Below are positions 47,718 to 56,345 of a DNA stretch of 64,000 bases, piece after piece. Position 1 is the stretch's first letter. Each line of letters begins with the position of its first letter. Both the position numbers and the translations under genes were made by a program. Source of the stretch: CPC320 sp002684375 (GTDB taxonomy: Bacteria; Pseudomonadota; Alphaproteobacteria; Rhodobacterales; Rhodobacteraceae); NCBI GenBank assembly GCA_965662545.1, contig CBFIHZ010000012.1, positions 1 through 64,000 of the forward strand. Reading direction: 5' to 3'. The notes under the pieces were generated by a model. The model was given only the letters and a program-made list of their open reading frames with translations. It did no database searches and was not told the origin of the DNA.

Positions 47718-48680
47718 TCAGCCGCGCCTTGTCCACCCCCACAGACAGATCAATTCCATCGCCACATGCGCCCCAGCCACCGCGGTAATACCAGCGGCAT
47801 CATAGGGGGGCGACACCTCAACCACATCGGCCCCGACCACATTGATCCCGGCGATGTCGCGCAGAATAATTGCCGCTTGCGCACTGGTCAGCCCGCCCCA
47901 AACAGGGGTGCCCGTTCCCGGTGCATAGGCAGGATCAAGACAGTCGATGTCAAAGCTGAGATAGGCAGGGCGTGCGCCGATAATCTGTTTGATTTTGGCC
48001 GCAGTCGCCAATGGCCCAATTTCATGCACCGTCCGGGCGTCAAGTGTAGTGATCCCTAAAGTGTCCGCATTCTCGGTACGTATGCCGACCTGAACCGAGG
48101 TGGCAGGATCTATCAAACCCAGCTTGACCGCTTTGTAAAACATCGTCCCGTGATCAATCCGCGCCATATCGTCATCGGGCCAAGTGTCGGAATGAGCGTC
48201 AAACTGCAACAGCGAAACAGGCCCGTATTTTTCTGCATAGGCGCGCAGAATCGGGAAGGAAATAAAATGATCCCCTCCCAGCACAAGACTGGCGGCGCCA
48301 GCCTGAAGAATGGTTTTGATATGCGCGGTCAAAGCGTCGGGAAAATCGCTGGTTTTGGCATAGTCAAACGCCAGATCACCGTAATCGACGATGTCAAACT
48401 CGCTCATGGGATCAAAGCCCCACCCATAGGGCGGATCATAGGTTTGCAGCGCGCTAGCTTCGCGGATTGCCCGCGGACCCAGCCGGGTGCCGGGCCGATT
48501 GGTCACCGCTTGATCAAACGGCACACCCGTAACCGCCAAATTGACACCGGATAAATCTTTGCTGTAGCGACGGCGCAAAAAAGAGGTCGCCCCGCCAAAG
48601 GCGTTTTCAAAACTCAACCCGCGCCGTTCTGTGCGGGTGAAAGCGTGATCCACTTGGGTTTTTGCATCTTCTAGTGCCAT
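47718..48680 (-). CDS. speB: Agmatinase/ureohydrolase family
   Basis: A 320-residue ureohydrolase. All manganese-ligand motifs are present: GGDHFISFP, DAHSD, and FDIDCLDPAYAPGTGTP. It most likely hydrolyses agmatine to putrescine and urea, though related guanidinobutyrase or other amidinohydrolase specificities cannot be excluded. It lies downstream of an M20 amidohydrolase on the same strand with a gap of 53 bases. Confidence 0.85.
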   Translation of the reverse strand: MALEDAKTQVDHAFTRTERRGLSFENAFGGATSFLRRRYSKDLSGVNLAVTGVPFDQAVTNRPGTRLGPRAIREASALQTYDPPYGWGFDPMSEFDIVDYGDLAFDYAKTSDFPDALTAHIKTILQAGAASLVLGGDHFISFPILRAYAEKYGPVSLLQFDAHSDTWPDDDMARIDHGTMFYKAVKLGLIDPATSVQVGIRTENADTLGITTLDARTVHEIGPLATAAKIKQIIGARPAYLSFDIDCLDPAYAPGTGTPVWGGLTSAQAAIILRDIAGINVVGADVVEVSPPYDAAGITAVAGAHVAMELICLWGWTRRG

Positions 48681-48733
48681 ATTAATTCCTCAATTTTTGC
48701 CGCTACCCCCACACATCCCTGCGCGATCCATCT

Positions 48734-49897
48734 TCACTTTAACGGTTGCGCAGTCTCCACCAAACGGGCGAAAAACGATGCTCCAATGGGCGCCACATCA
48801 TCATTAAAATCATAGCCGGGGTGATGCAGACCAGCGCTTTCACCCTGCGTTAAAAACAAATAACATCCTGGGCGCCTATCGAGCATATACGAAAAATCTT
48901 CCGCGCCCATTTCCCGGCCGTTTGCTGCATCGACCTTGTCGTCTCCCACCACGTCCCGCGCCACACCGACTGCAAGATCAGTCTTTTCAGCATCGTTGAC
49001 GGTCGCGGGATAGCCCACTGTGTAGACCAATTCCGCCTCGACCCCAAAACTCGCCGCCTGCCCTGCAACGATCTCAGGCATGCGCGCCATCACCATAGCT
49101 TGGACCGCTTTGTCAAACGTGCGCACAGTACCATTGATATAGGCGGTCTCAGGAATGATGTTATCGGCACTGCCAGTGTGGATTTGCGTTACCGAAACCA
49201 CAAGATCGTCACAGGCAAAATGGTTGCGACTAACGATGCTTTGCAGCGCCATAACCATGGAGGCCGCCGCAATCACCGGATCGCGGGTGTCCTGAGGATA
49301 CGCACCGTGCCCCCCCTTCCCTTTAAGGTGAATTTCAAACGTATCTACCGCAGCCATCAGCGGTCCGTCAGTGGTATAGAACCGACCCGCCTCGGGCCCG
49401 GGCGCATTGTGCAGCGCATAGAGGTCGTTGATATCAAACTGCTCAAGAATCCCTTCTTGCACCATAATTTCTGCGCCGCCGCCAGTCTCTTCTGCGGGTT
49501 GGAAAATTAGCGCGACACGGCCCGAAAAATTGCGCGTTTCAGCCAAGTATTTCGCTGCCCCCAGCAGCATCGTGGTATGGCCGTCATGACCGCAGGCATG
49601 CATTTTTCCCGGTCGCGTCGAGGCCCAGTCAACGCCGCTGGTCTCTTCGATAGGCAATCCATCCATATCGGCACGCAGGCCGATGGTCGGCCCCGGACCC
49701 TGCCCGTCAATCAGTGCCACCAGACCAGTGGTCGCAAAGCCACGATGGATATCGGTAATGCCAAACTCGCGCAACCGTTCCACCACAAAATCAGCGGTAT
49801 CATGACACGCAATCCCCAGTTCGGGGTGTTGGTGTAAATGTCGGCGCCACCCGGCCATATCATCGGCAAAGCCGGCTATTCTGTTTATCACCGCCAT
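48734..49897 (-). CDS. M20 family amidohydrolase (hippurate hydrolase-like)
   Basis: A 387-residue di-metal amidohydrolase: GLRADMDGLPIEE and HACGHDGHTTMLLG carry metal ligands, and MGAEDFSYML is near the C-terminus. Members cleave N-acyl amino acids (hippurate, IAA-amino acids, N-acetyl-diaminopimelate). Substrate not assignable. Upstream of the ureohydrolase gene, possibly one operon in nitrogen use. Confidence 0.9.
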   Translation of the reverse strand: MAVINRIAGFADDMAGWRRHLHQHPELGIACHDTADFVVERLREFGITDIHRGFATTGLVALIDGQGPGPTIGLRADMDGLPIEETSGVDWASTRPGKMHACGHDGHTTMLLGAAKYLAETRNFSGRVALIFQPAEETGGGAEIMVQEGILEQFDINDLYALHNAPGPEAGRFYTTDGPLMAAVDTFEIHLKGKGGHGAYPQDTRDPVIAAASMVMALQSIVSRNHFACDDLVVSVTQIHTGSADNIIPETAYINGTVRTFDKAVQAMVMARMPEIVAGQAASFGVEAELVYTVGYPATVNDAEKTDLAVGVARDVVGDDKVDAANGREMGAEDFSYMLDRRPGCYLFLTQGESAGLHHPGYDFNDDVAPIGASFFARLVETAQPLK

Positions 49898-49959
49898 CTG
49901 CTGGACTTCTCCTTATCATCTGTCAGATTGCATCTGACCCCAACTCGCAGAGCGGTGCA

Positions 49960-50817
49960 ATGGCCCACAACAAAGATTTAATCGAAAACCCAAAGGGCGG
50001 CCTGCCGCGACTGTTGGAGATCATGCGCGCGTTGCGCGATCCACAGCATGGCTGCCCTTGGGATATTGAACAGGATTTCGCCTCGATCGCCCCTTATACA
50101 ATCGAGGAAGCCTATGAAGTCGCCGATGCAATCACCCGACAAAACTGGGACGAGTTGAAAGACGAACTGGGGGATTTGCTGTTACAGACCGTCTATCACA
50201 CGCAGATGGCCCATGAGGCCTCCCTGTTCAGCTTTGAGGATGTCGCCAATAGGATCAGCGATAAAATGGTGGCGCGCCATCCGCATGTGTTTGGCACCGA
50301 AAGCCGCAACAAAACGTCTGCTCAGCAGACCGCCGATTGGGAAAAGATCAAAGCCGCCGAACGCGCCGCGAAAGCCCGCAAGGGCGTTCTGGATGACGTG
50401 GCGCTTGGCTTGCCGGCGCTGATGCGCGCGGTCAAACTGCAAAAACGTGCTGCAAGGGTGGGCTTTGACTGGCCCCAGACTGATCAGGTTCTGGACAAAT
50501 TAATAGAGGAATCGCACGAATTGGTCGAAGCACGCGACCAATTGGGTGCCGATGAGATCGAGGAAGAATTTGGCGATTTATTATTTGTGATGGCCAATCT
50601 GGCGCGCCATCTCGACGTTGATCCCGAAACCGCCCTACGCGGCGCGAATGCAAAGTTCACTCGCCGGTTTGCCTATATTGAAGAGGTCTTGGCCCAGCGG
50701 GGCAAACGCCCCGATCAATCGGATCTGGCGGAAATGGACAGGCTTTGGAATGAAGCCAAAGCCATTGATAAGACCCAAAGGGCCGCAACAAAACCATCAA
50801 GCTCTGAAACATCTTAG
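49960..50817 (+). CDS. mazG: Nucleoside triphosphate pyrophosphohydrolase MazG
   Basis: A 285-residue protein with two MazG domains. The N-terminal one has PWDIEQDFASIAPYTIEEAYE and ELKDELGDLLLQTVYH (EExxE/EExxD helices); the second has EESHELVEARDQL and EEEFGDLLFVMAN. It hydrolyses (d)NTPs to monophosphates, cleaning the pool or moderating (p)ppGpp. The ATG follows the divergent M20 gene. Confidence 0.95.
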   Translation: MAHNKDLIENPKGGLPRLLEIMRALRDPQHGCPWDIEQDFASIAPYTIEEAYEVADAITRQNWDELKDELGDLLLQTVYHTQMAHEASLFSFEDVANRISDKMVARHPHVFGTESRNKTSAQQTADWEKIKAAERAAKARKGVLDDVALGLPALMRAVKLQKRAARVGFDWPQTDQVLDKLIEESHELVEARDQLGADEIEEEFGDLLFVMANLARHLDVDPETALRGANAKFTRRFAYIEEVLAQRGKRPDQSDLAEMDRLWNEAKAIDKTQRAATKPSSSETS

Positions 50818-50874
50818 CGATTTGGGGCTCTGCGCCTGCAAAAGACAGCACCCGTTTGTTACAGGGACGGGGCT

Positions 50875-52491
50875 CTAAGAGGTGTTGCGCAGCATTCGGT
50901 TGAGAAAAATCACTGGTATCAGCCCGACCAGCACAATCAGTAGCGCTGGCAGCGACGCCTGTTCCATTAGCTCATCATGCGCGTACTGATATGAATATGT
51001 TGCCAGTGTTTCAAAATCAAACGGCCGCAACAGTAACGTCATTGGCAGTTCCTTCATGATATCAACAAAAGCCAGCACCCCACCGGCGATGATCGAATTC
51101 CGAATTAATGGCACCGTCACCCGACGCATGGTATTTTGGGCATTCATCCCCAAAGTCCGACTGCACAAGATGACATTGGGCGATATTTTGGTAAGACCCG
51201 AAACGACAGCCCCATAGCCAACCGCTTGAAACCGGACAAGATAAGCAAACAACAAAACCACCAGTGTCCCGCTGAGATGAAACACCCCAAACGGGCTCAT
51301 CACCGCAACCATCAGCCGATCAAACAAGCCGACACACACCAGTACTCCAATGGCCAGCATGGTGCCCGGAAAGGCGTACCCAGTGGCCGACAGGTTGCCA
51401 GCAAGCCGCAAAATCTTGCCGCCCTGCATCTGCGAAGTACACGCCACCAGCACCGAAATCAGCATAATAATTCCCGCCCCAAGGCACGATACCAACAATG
51501 TGTTCTGAAACACCTCAAACACATCCGCAAACACCAGCACGTCGATCGATTGCAGCACATTCCACAGTAAAATGCCGGTAGGGATAAAGAATCCAAACAG
51601 GACCGGAACGAGACACAGGCAGATACACACAAGAGCCGGTGCGCCAGTCAGCAATTTTGACTGCTGATTACGCTGACGCGAACTGGTGTCGTTAAAGCGT
51701 TTCTGCGATCGTGAATAAAGCTCGGTAAACAGCAGAAATATAATAAAAATAAAAGTAAAAATCGCGATTTGGGCAGCCGCAGTAATGTTGTTCATCCCGA
51801 TCCAAACGTTGAAAATACCCAGTGTGAGCGTCTGCAGCGAAAAGAATTCGACCGTGCCGAAATCAGATACGACCTCCATTCCGACCAAGGCAAGACCGGC
51901 CACAATCGCCGGGCGCGCCAGCGGCAAGCTGATCGTCCAGAACGCATTGCGGTCATAGATTGATGAAACCTCGTAAAAACTTGCAGGTATCTGGCGAAAA
52001 GCAGTGCGCGCCAGCAGATAGACATAGGGATATAGCACAGAAGACAGCACAAAAACTGCGCCGCCAAGCGATCTTATTTCGGGAAAATAATAATCGCGCG
52101 GCGATTGCCAGCCAAACAGATTGCGCAACATCCCCTGCACCGGTCCGGCATATTCAAAAAAATCAGTATAGGCATAGGCGACCAGATAGGCCGGACAGGC
52201 GATAGGCAGAAGGATAATCATATCCAGAACACGCGAGAAGCGGAACTTATAGGCCGCAACGATCCAAGCGGTTGTGACGCCGAACACAAGCGTTACCACA
52301 GAGACACCCACCATCAGCGCTAGCGTCGTCAGGATATATCTGGCCAAAACCGTATCGAATAAATGCGCCCAAAGGCCGTCACTGTCACCAAAGCTCAGTG
52401 CAATCAGTGAAATAACCGGTGCGAATAAGATCAAAGCAATCGTGAAAACGCTCGCAGACCAGATATCGAAAGAGCGTCGCGCCGCTTGCAC
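50875..52491 (-). CDS. fbpB: Iron(III) ABC transporter permease (FbpB-like)
   Basis: A 538-residue permease with twelve hydrophobic helices in two BPD-type halves; EAA-like loops include EVSSIYDRNAFWTISLPLARP and CSRTLGMNAQNTMRRVTVPLIR. It would import ferric iron delivered by the FbpA-type protein encoded just upstream. The GTG at 52491 starts four bases after the fbpA stop. An apparent longer frame running back through fbpA is a shadow. No ATPase (FbpC) gene is present here, so it must be encoded elsewhere. Confidence 0.92.
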   Translation of the reverse strand: MQAARRSFDIWSASVFTIALILFAPVISLIALSFGDSDGLWAHLFDTVLARYILTTLALMVGVSVVTLVFGVTTAWIVAAYKFRFSRVLDMIILLPIACPAYLVAYAYTDFFEYAGPVQGMLRNLFGWQSPRDYYFPEIRSLGGAVFVLSSVLYPYVYLLARTAFRQIPASFYEVSSIYDRNAFWTISLPLARPAIVAGLALVGMEVVSDFGTVEFFSLQTLTLGIFNVWIGMNNITAAAQIAIFTFIFIIFLLFTELYSRSQKRFNDTSSRQRNQQSKLLTGAPALVCICLCLVPVLFGFFIPTGILLWNVLQSIDVLVFADVFEVFQNTLLVSCLGAGIIMLISVLVACTSQMQGGKILRLAGNLSATGYAFPGTMLAIGVLVCVGLFDRLMVAVMSPFGVFHLSGTLVVLLFAYLVRFQAVGYGAVVSGLTKISPNVILCSRTLGMNAQNTMRRVTVPLIRNSIIAGGVLAFVDIMKELPMTLLLRPFDFETLATYSYQYAHDELMEQASLPALLIVLVGLIPVIFLNRMLRNTS

Positions 52492-52495
52492 GAAA

Positions 52496-53515
52496 CTACC
52501 AACCGACCCGGTCGATGATCTTCTGCGCGTCTCTCGACAGCTCGGCAATCCGCAGGATCGGCAATTGATCCTCGACAAAACGACCCCAGCTTTGCAACTC
52601 AGCCGTGTGCGGTACCTTCGGATTGGCCGGGTATTCAAAATTGATCTCACTATATAGGGTCTGTGCCTCAGCGTCGGTTAGAAATTCCAGCAGTTGTACC
52701 GCCGCCGCCTTGTTTTTCGAATGCAGCGCCACGCCACCACCCGAGATATTTACATGCGCACCGCGCCCGTCCGCACCCTGATTTGGAAACACCAAGTTGA
52801 GGGCTTGTGCCCATTTTTGTTGATTGGTGTCTTCGGCATATTTCAATTTTCCAAAATAATAATTATTGATGATGGCGATGTCGCATTGACCTTCATATAT
52901 TGCTTTCACCTGTGCGCGATCATTGCCCTGAGGGCGCCGCGCAAGATTGGCAACCAACCCGGTGGCCCAAGCTTCGGCTTTTTCAAGACCATGCGCTGCG
53001 ATAATCGAGGCCAGAAGTGCGCGATTATACACATGGCTGCCCGGGCGCACACAGATCTTACCCGCCCAGCGCGGATCTGCCAAATCTTCGATGTCCTTTA
53101 TAGCGCCAACCTCAACACGGTCTTTTGCGGTCACGATAATCCGCGACCGCTTGGACAGACCAAACCATGTATTGTCCGCGCTACGCAAATGGGCCGGTAT
53201 GTTCGCCTTCATTTTGTCAGACACAATCGGGGCCAGAAGTTGCATGTCTTGGTAGATATAAAGCCGCCCAATATCGACGGTCAGGATCACATCTGCGGGG
53301 CTGTTTTTACCCTCGGCCTTCAACCGTTGTGCCAGGCCTTTGGTCGAATAAACCACATTGGTTTTAATACCGGTCTTTTCGGTAAAAGCCTCCAGGAATG
53401 GATTGATAAGAAACGGCTGGCGGTGGGAGTAGATATTCAATTCCGTTGCGCTGACAACAGAGGCGGTTGACACCAAAAATGCGGTGAGAAAGCAGAGCAG
53501 TTTAGGGTAGCGCAT
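52496..53515 (-). CDS. fbpA: Iron(III) ABC transporter substrate-binding protein (FbpA/FutA-like)
   Basis: A 339-residue periplasmic iron-binding protein. Signal peptide about 1-23 (cleavage near VSA-TELN), then ELNIYSHRQPFLINPF typical of FutA/FbpA, the tandem Tyr ligands in INNYYFGKL, and VYSTKG. It delivers ferric ion to FbpB. It lies between the membrane hydroxylase gene (upstream, four-base gap) and fbpB (downstream, four-base gap), in one operon behind an Iron-Rhodo-box-like palindrome. Confidence 0.93.
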   Translation of the reverse strand: MRYPKLLCFLTAFLVSTASVVSATELNIYSHRQPFLINPFLEAFTEKTGIKTNVVYSTKGLAQRLKAEGKNSPADVILTVDIGRLYIYQDMQLLAPIVSDKMKANIPAHLRSADNTWFGLSKRSRIIVTAKDRVEVGAIKDIEDLADPRWAGKICVRPGSHVYNRALLASIIAAHGLEKAEAWATGLVANLARRPQGNDRAQVKAIYEGQCDIAIINNYYFGKLKYAEDTNQQKWAQALNLVFPNQGADGRGAHVNISGGGVALHSKNKAAAVQLLEFLTDAEAQTLYSEINFEYPANPKVPHTAELQSWGRFVEDQLPILRIAELSRDAQKIIDRVGW

Positions 53516-53519
53516 TCTT

Positions 53520-54569
53520 TTATTCCTGATCTTTTGTCTTGGTATTTCCAGACGGGTGTAACAGCCATTCGACGGACAGGATAGGTCTAAACCAAATGGC
53601 TATTTTAAAGGCTATGGCGCGTGCCCCGCGCCGAAGATATCGATATATTTCAACAAGCGGGCGCAGATACATGGCGTATAGACTGTGGTCAATATCAGGT
53701 TCGCCCTGACCCAACCCCAGCGTCAGATCGTCGGTTTCGACCGAGTGATGCAGAGATCCGAATAGCCAATCCCAAACAGCCAGCGTCGCCCCAAAGTTCT
53801 TGTCATGATGCTGGACCGCGACCGAGTGATGCAACTGGTGTTGCGCTGGGGAAATCAACACATATTCCAACCAGCGCCAATAGCGGATACCGATATGCGA
53901 ATGGCGCAGGTTGGAACCGGCAACATTAAAGGTGAACACCAGTACATTTACCCCAAGTACCGTCATGAGATCGACTTTATCACCAAACCAATAGAAAAAA
54001 ATTGACAGTGCCACACCCTGGGTGAACGCGCTGCGCAACGAAAAAATAATGCCTTCCAGAGGATGTGTCCGATAGATCGTCAGCGGCGTCAGGTTGGTCG
54101 CAGAATGATGGGTTTTATGCAGCGCCCATAGCAGTGGCCATTTATGCATCCAGCGGTGAACAATATATTTGGTCAGATCATCCAGAACAAAAATCGTCAC
54201 TGTAAACGCCACGACAATCAGCAGGGTCGGCAGCGAGGCCGCTGCGGGAAACTCGGGCCAATCAATTCTATGTAAGACATGGAACAGACCGGTGGCGACA
54301 ACCAATTGGGTTAACAGCAGTGGCGAAATAAAGAGGGTGAAAACGCGGTTTAAAAAGAAAATAGAATAATCGCCACGCGAGCTTTTTGAGAAAAATATCT
54401 TTTTATCAAAAACCTTCTTAATTGCGGCGCGCAGCGACATTTTACGGGCAACGAGCAACCAGATAAACGCGATCAAAATAGACAGAAGAATGTAGCCCAA
54501 AAAGACTCGTTTTTTTGGATCCCCAAAATGCTCAAAAATGCTCAGAAAGAAGTCGAATGGTTGCGACAC
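53520..54569 (-). CDS. Membrane fatty-acid hydroxylase/sterol desaturase family protein
   Basis: A 349-residue integral membrane protein with several hydrophobic helices and the histidine clusters of di-iron hydroxylases: HRWMHKWPLLWALHKTHH, HSHIG, and QHQLHHSVAVQHHDKNFG. Members hydroxylate or desaturate lipids or carotenoids using oxygen. Substrate unknown. It lies second in the iron operon, four bases before fbpA; the reason for pairing a di-iron enzyme with iron uptake is unclear. A strong hairpin separates it from the DUF4856 gene. Confidence 0.88.
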   Translation of the reverse strand: MSQPFDFFLSIFEHFGDPKKRVFLGYILLSILIAFIWLLVARKMSLRAAIKKVFDKKIFFSKSSRGDYSIFFLNRVFTLFISPLLLTQLVVATGLFHVLHRIDWPEFPAAASLPTLLIVVAFTVTIFVLDDLTKYIVHRWMHKWPLLWALHKTHHSATNLTPLTIYRTHPLEGIIFSLRSAFTQGVALSIFFYWFGDKVDLMTVLGVNVLVFTFNVAGSNLRHSHIGIRYWRWLEYVLISPAQHQLHHSVAVQHHDKNFGATLAVWDWLFGSLHHSVETDDLTLGLGQGEPDIDHSLYAMYLRPLVEIYRYLRRGARAIAFKIAIWFRPILSVEWLLHPSGNTKTKDQE

Positions 54570-54590
54570 GTTTTTTTAGAACCCCCAGTG

Positions 54591-54622
54591 GGCAGCCAGC
54601 GAAGACTTCTCCGCTGGCCGCC
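54591..54622 (-). promoter_or_regulatory. Intercistronic hairpin in the iron operon
   Basis: On the minus strand GGCGGCCAGCG pairs with CGCTGGCTGCC over 11 positions, one a wobble, around a ten-base loop. It lies between the DUF4856 stop (54635) and the hydroxylase start (54569). There is no T-run right after it, so it is more likely an mRNA stabiliser or attenuator than a full terminator. Confidence 0.6.
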
Positions 54623-54634
54623 TTGTATTAACTA

Positions 54635-56056
54635 TCAGTCATTTTCAGCACTGTTTGCATCGCCCAACTTATCGGCAAGTGCCGCCATGTTTCCTGTTTG
54701 ATCCTTCGCCCTAGCGGTAACCCCAAAACGGTCAACCATCAGTTTCTGGATTTTCAACATATGCAGCTGATAATCACCCCATGACATAGCTTCGTCTTTT
54801 GTGAAGTTGCCCTGCGAATCCATACCTGTCACCTGCGACGCATTCAGAAGCACCGGACCAAAGCCAATCATCCGGTTCAGCTTTACAGCGGTTTCGCCAA
54901 GGTTTTCTTTACCCGCTTGCAGCGCCATTGAAAAGCCCTTCAACTCGCCCCAATGTTTGCAATAGGTCGAGAAAGCCTTTGCGGTATCGCCGTTTGATTC
55001 CAGCAGTTCACCAAGTTTGTTGATGTCGTTGTAAACCGACCCAGCATATTTAAACACAGATTCTGCGATGACTTTTTCCCAGTTGGTTCCGATCACATCA
55101 GCATAGCCCATCAACTGCGCCCGCTGGGCATCCGTTAGGTTCTCGCCATTGGCGTCCGAAATCAATTGGCGACCATCAATAAAGGCTTGGGTCACCGTAC
55201 TCATATAGTTGGTCTTGCCACCCTTATCAAAGCTAGAGGCATAATACGCATGCGCAAATGTCATCTCTGATTTAAGGTCGATTAGCCCATCACCATCGGC
55301 ATCGGCCGCGGCGAGGTTTTTCATCTTGGCAACCTCGTAGTTTTCTTTTGCACTCAGATTGAGGCTGTGGGCGGCTGCACCCCAGTACCCGAACGCCTCG
55401 TCCCAGACATGTTCTTTCCCTGTGTAATGCGCGCCGTCTTTATACGGTTTGCTGTTTGGCTTGTTGTCAGCGGCAAGCTTTTCATCAAGATAGTTGTCAA
55501 CGGCCTGATTGTAAAACACCGCGCCCATAGCAAATTTCGAGATCAGCTGCGGATAATTATACCCCGTCACGGGATCAAACCCGCCTTTCGTGGCGGCCGC
55601 ATGTTCAATCATCGACGCAAGCACCTCGGCACCGGTCATCTGACCCGGCCAGCCGTTCACAACGCCCTTGTAAGACTTACCAGACAGGTTTTTGCCTTTT
55701 GAAATTTCGTTAAGCGTCTCTTGCTTGATGTTAAAATCGCCTTTATCGACAGGGGCGATGATGGCTTTGTTATTGTCAGAGCCACCAAAGTAAGCCATCA
55801 TTTCAGCCTGCAGGTTGGCCGCATTCCCACCACCATCGCCTTTGGAAGCCAGCTTTTTCAGGCTGTCATGCAACACGTGGCGGGCAATCTGACCGGTATA
55901 AGACACCGAGTTAGTCTTGCTGCCACTATACCCTTTGACGGTCACCGGAAACGGACCATACGTGGCGTCGCTATAGGCTGCACTTGCCAAAGCAAGCGGG
56001 CTCAGGAACGCAATTACAGCGCCTGCGGCCCCAAAACTATTGATTGATTTCTTCAT
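54635..56056 (-). CDS. Secreted DUF4856 domain protein
   Basis: A 473-residue exported protein (signal peptide about 1-26, cleavage near ASA-AYSD). The body matches DUF4856, including the block KEHVWDEAFGYWGAA and YNYPQLISKFAMGAVFYNQA. A calcium-type loop, DADGDGLID, lies in the middle. The family is uncharacterised and often sits near iron genes; it may have an imelysin-like helical fold, but I cannot show this. The chosen ATG (56056) is the third in-frame ATG and gives a clean signal peptide. First gene of an operon with a membrane hydroxylase and fbpAB, with an Iron-Rhodo-box-like palindrome 52 bases upstream. Confidence 0.78.
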   Translation of the reverse strand: MKKSINSFGAAGAVIAFLSPLALASAAYSDATYGPFPVTVKGYSGSKTNSVSYTGQIARHVLHDSLKKLASKGDGGGNAANLQAEMMAYFGGSDNNKAIIAPVDKGDFNIKQETLNEISKGKNLSGKSYKGVVNGWPGQMTGAEVLASMIEHAAATKGGFDPVTGYNYPQLISKFAMGAVFYNQAVDNYLDEKLAADNKPNSKPYKDGAHYTGKEHVWDEAFGYWGAAAHSLNLSAKENYEVAKMKNLAAADADGDGLIDLKSEMTFAHAYYASSFDKGGKTNYMSTVTQAFIDGRQLISDANGENLTDAQRAQLMGYADVIGTNWEKVIAESVFKYAGSVYNDINKLGELLESNGDTAKAFSTYCKHWGELKGFSMALQAGKENLGETAVKLNRMIGFGPVLLNASQVTGMDSQGNFTKDEAMSWGDYQLHMLKIQKLMVDRFGVTARAKDQTGNMAALADKLGDANSAEND

Positions 56057-56107
56057 GTCTACGTCGTCCTCTTCGTTCGCCATTTTATCCAACATATTGC
56101 ATACTGG

Positions 56108-56122
56108 TGACTAATTTAGTCA
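56108..56122 (-). promoter_or_regulatory. Iron-Rhodo-box-like operator
   Basis: TGACTAATTTAGTCA is a perfect 7-1-7 palindrome and matches TGA-N9-TCA, the consensus of the Rhodobacterales Iron-Rhodo-box (bound by an IscR/RirA-type regulator). On the minus strand a TTGACA box (complement of 56127-56132) sits just upstream, so the palindrome would lie between -35 and the start of the DUF4856-hydroxylase-fbpAB operon. A second dyad, CCGATT and AATCGG with five bases between, is at 56135-56151. Confidence 0.75.
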
Positions 56123-56345
56123 GATATGTCAATCCCGATTCTTTTAATCGGATTTGATTACGGTGCGAATTAAACTGCGCATATTGGCACAAAAATCCAG
56201 TCAAAGCTTTTGGGACATTATTAGCTTAAAAATCTGCTCGTAATTTAGCGCCAGCCGTCTGGGAGCATTGGTCTCAAAAGCGCTGGCTGCGCTCTGGACT
56301 TGTCGAACACAAATTGAGACTGTACCGCCGAGGGGGATGCGGAAC

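Noticed and set aside
52694..53470. A 258-codon plus-strand frame opposite fbpA
   Set aside because: It is the antisense shadow of an iron-binding protein with signal peptide and Tyr ligands, and lies inside the iron operon.
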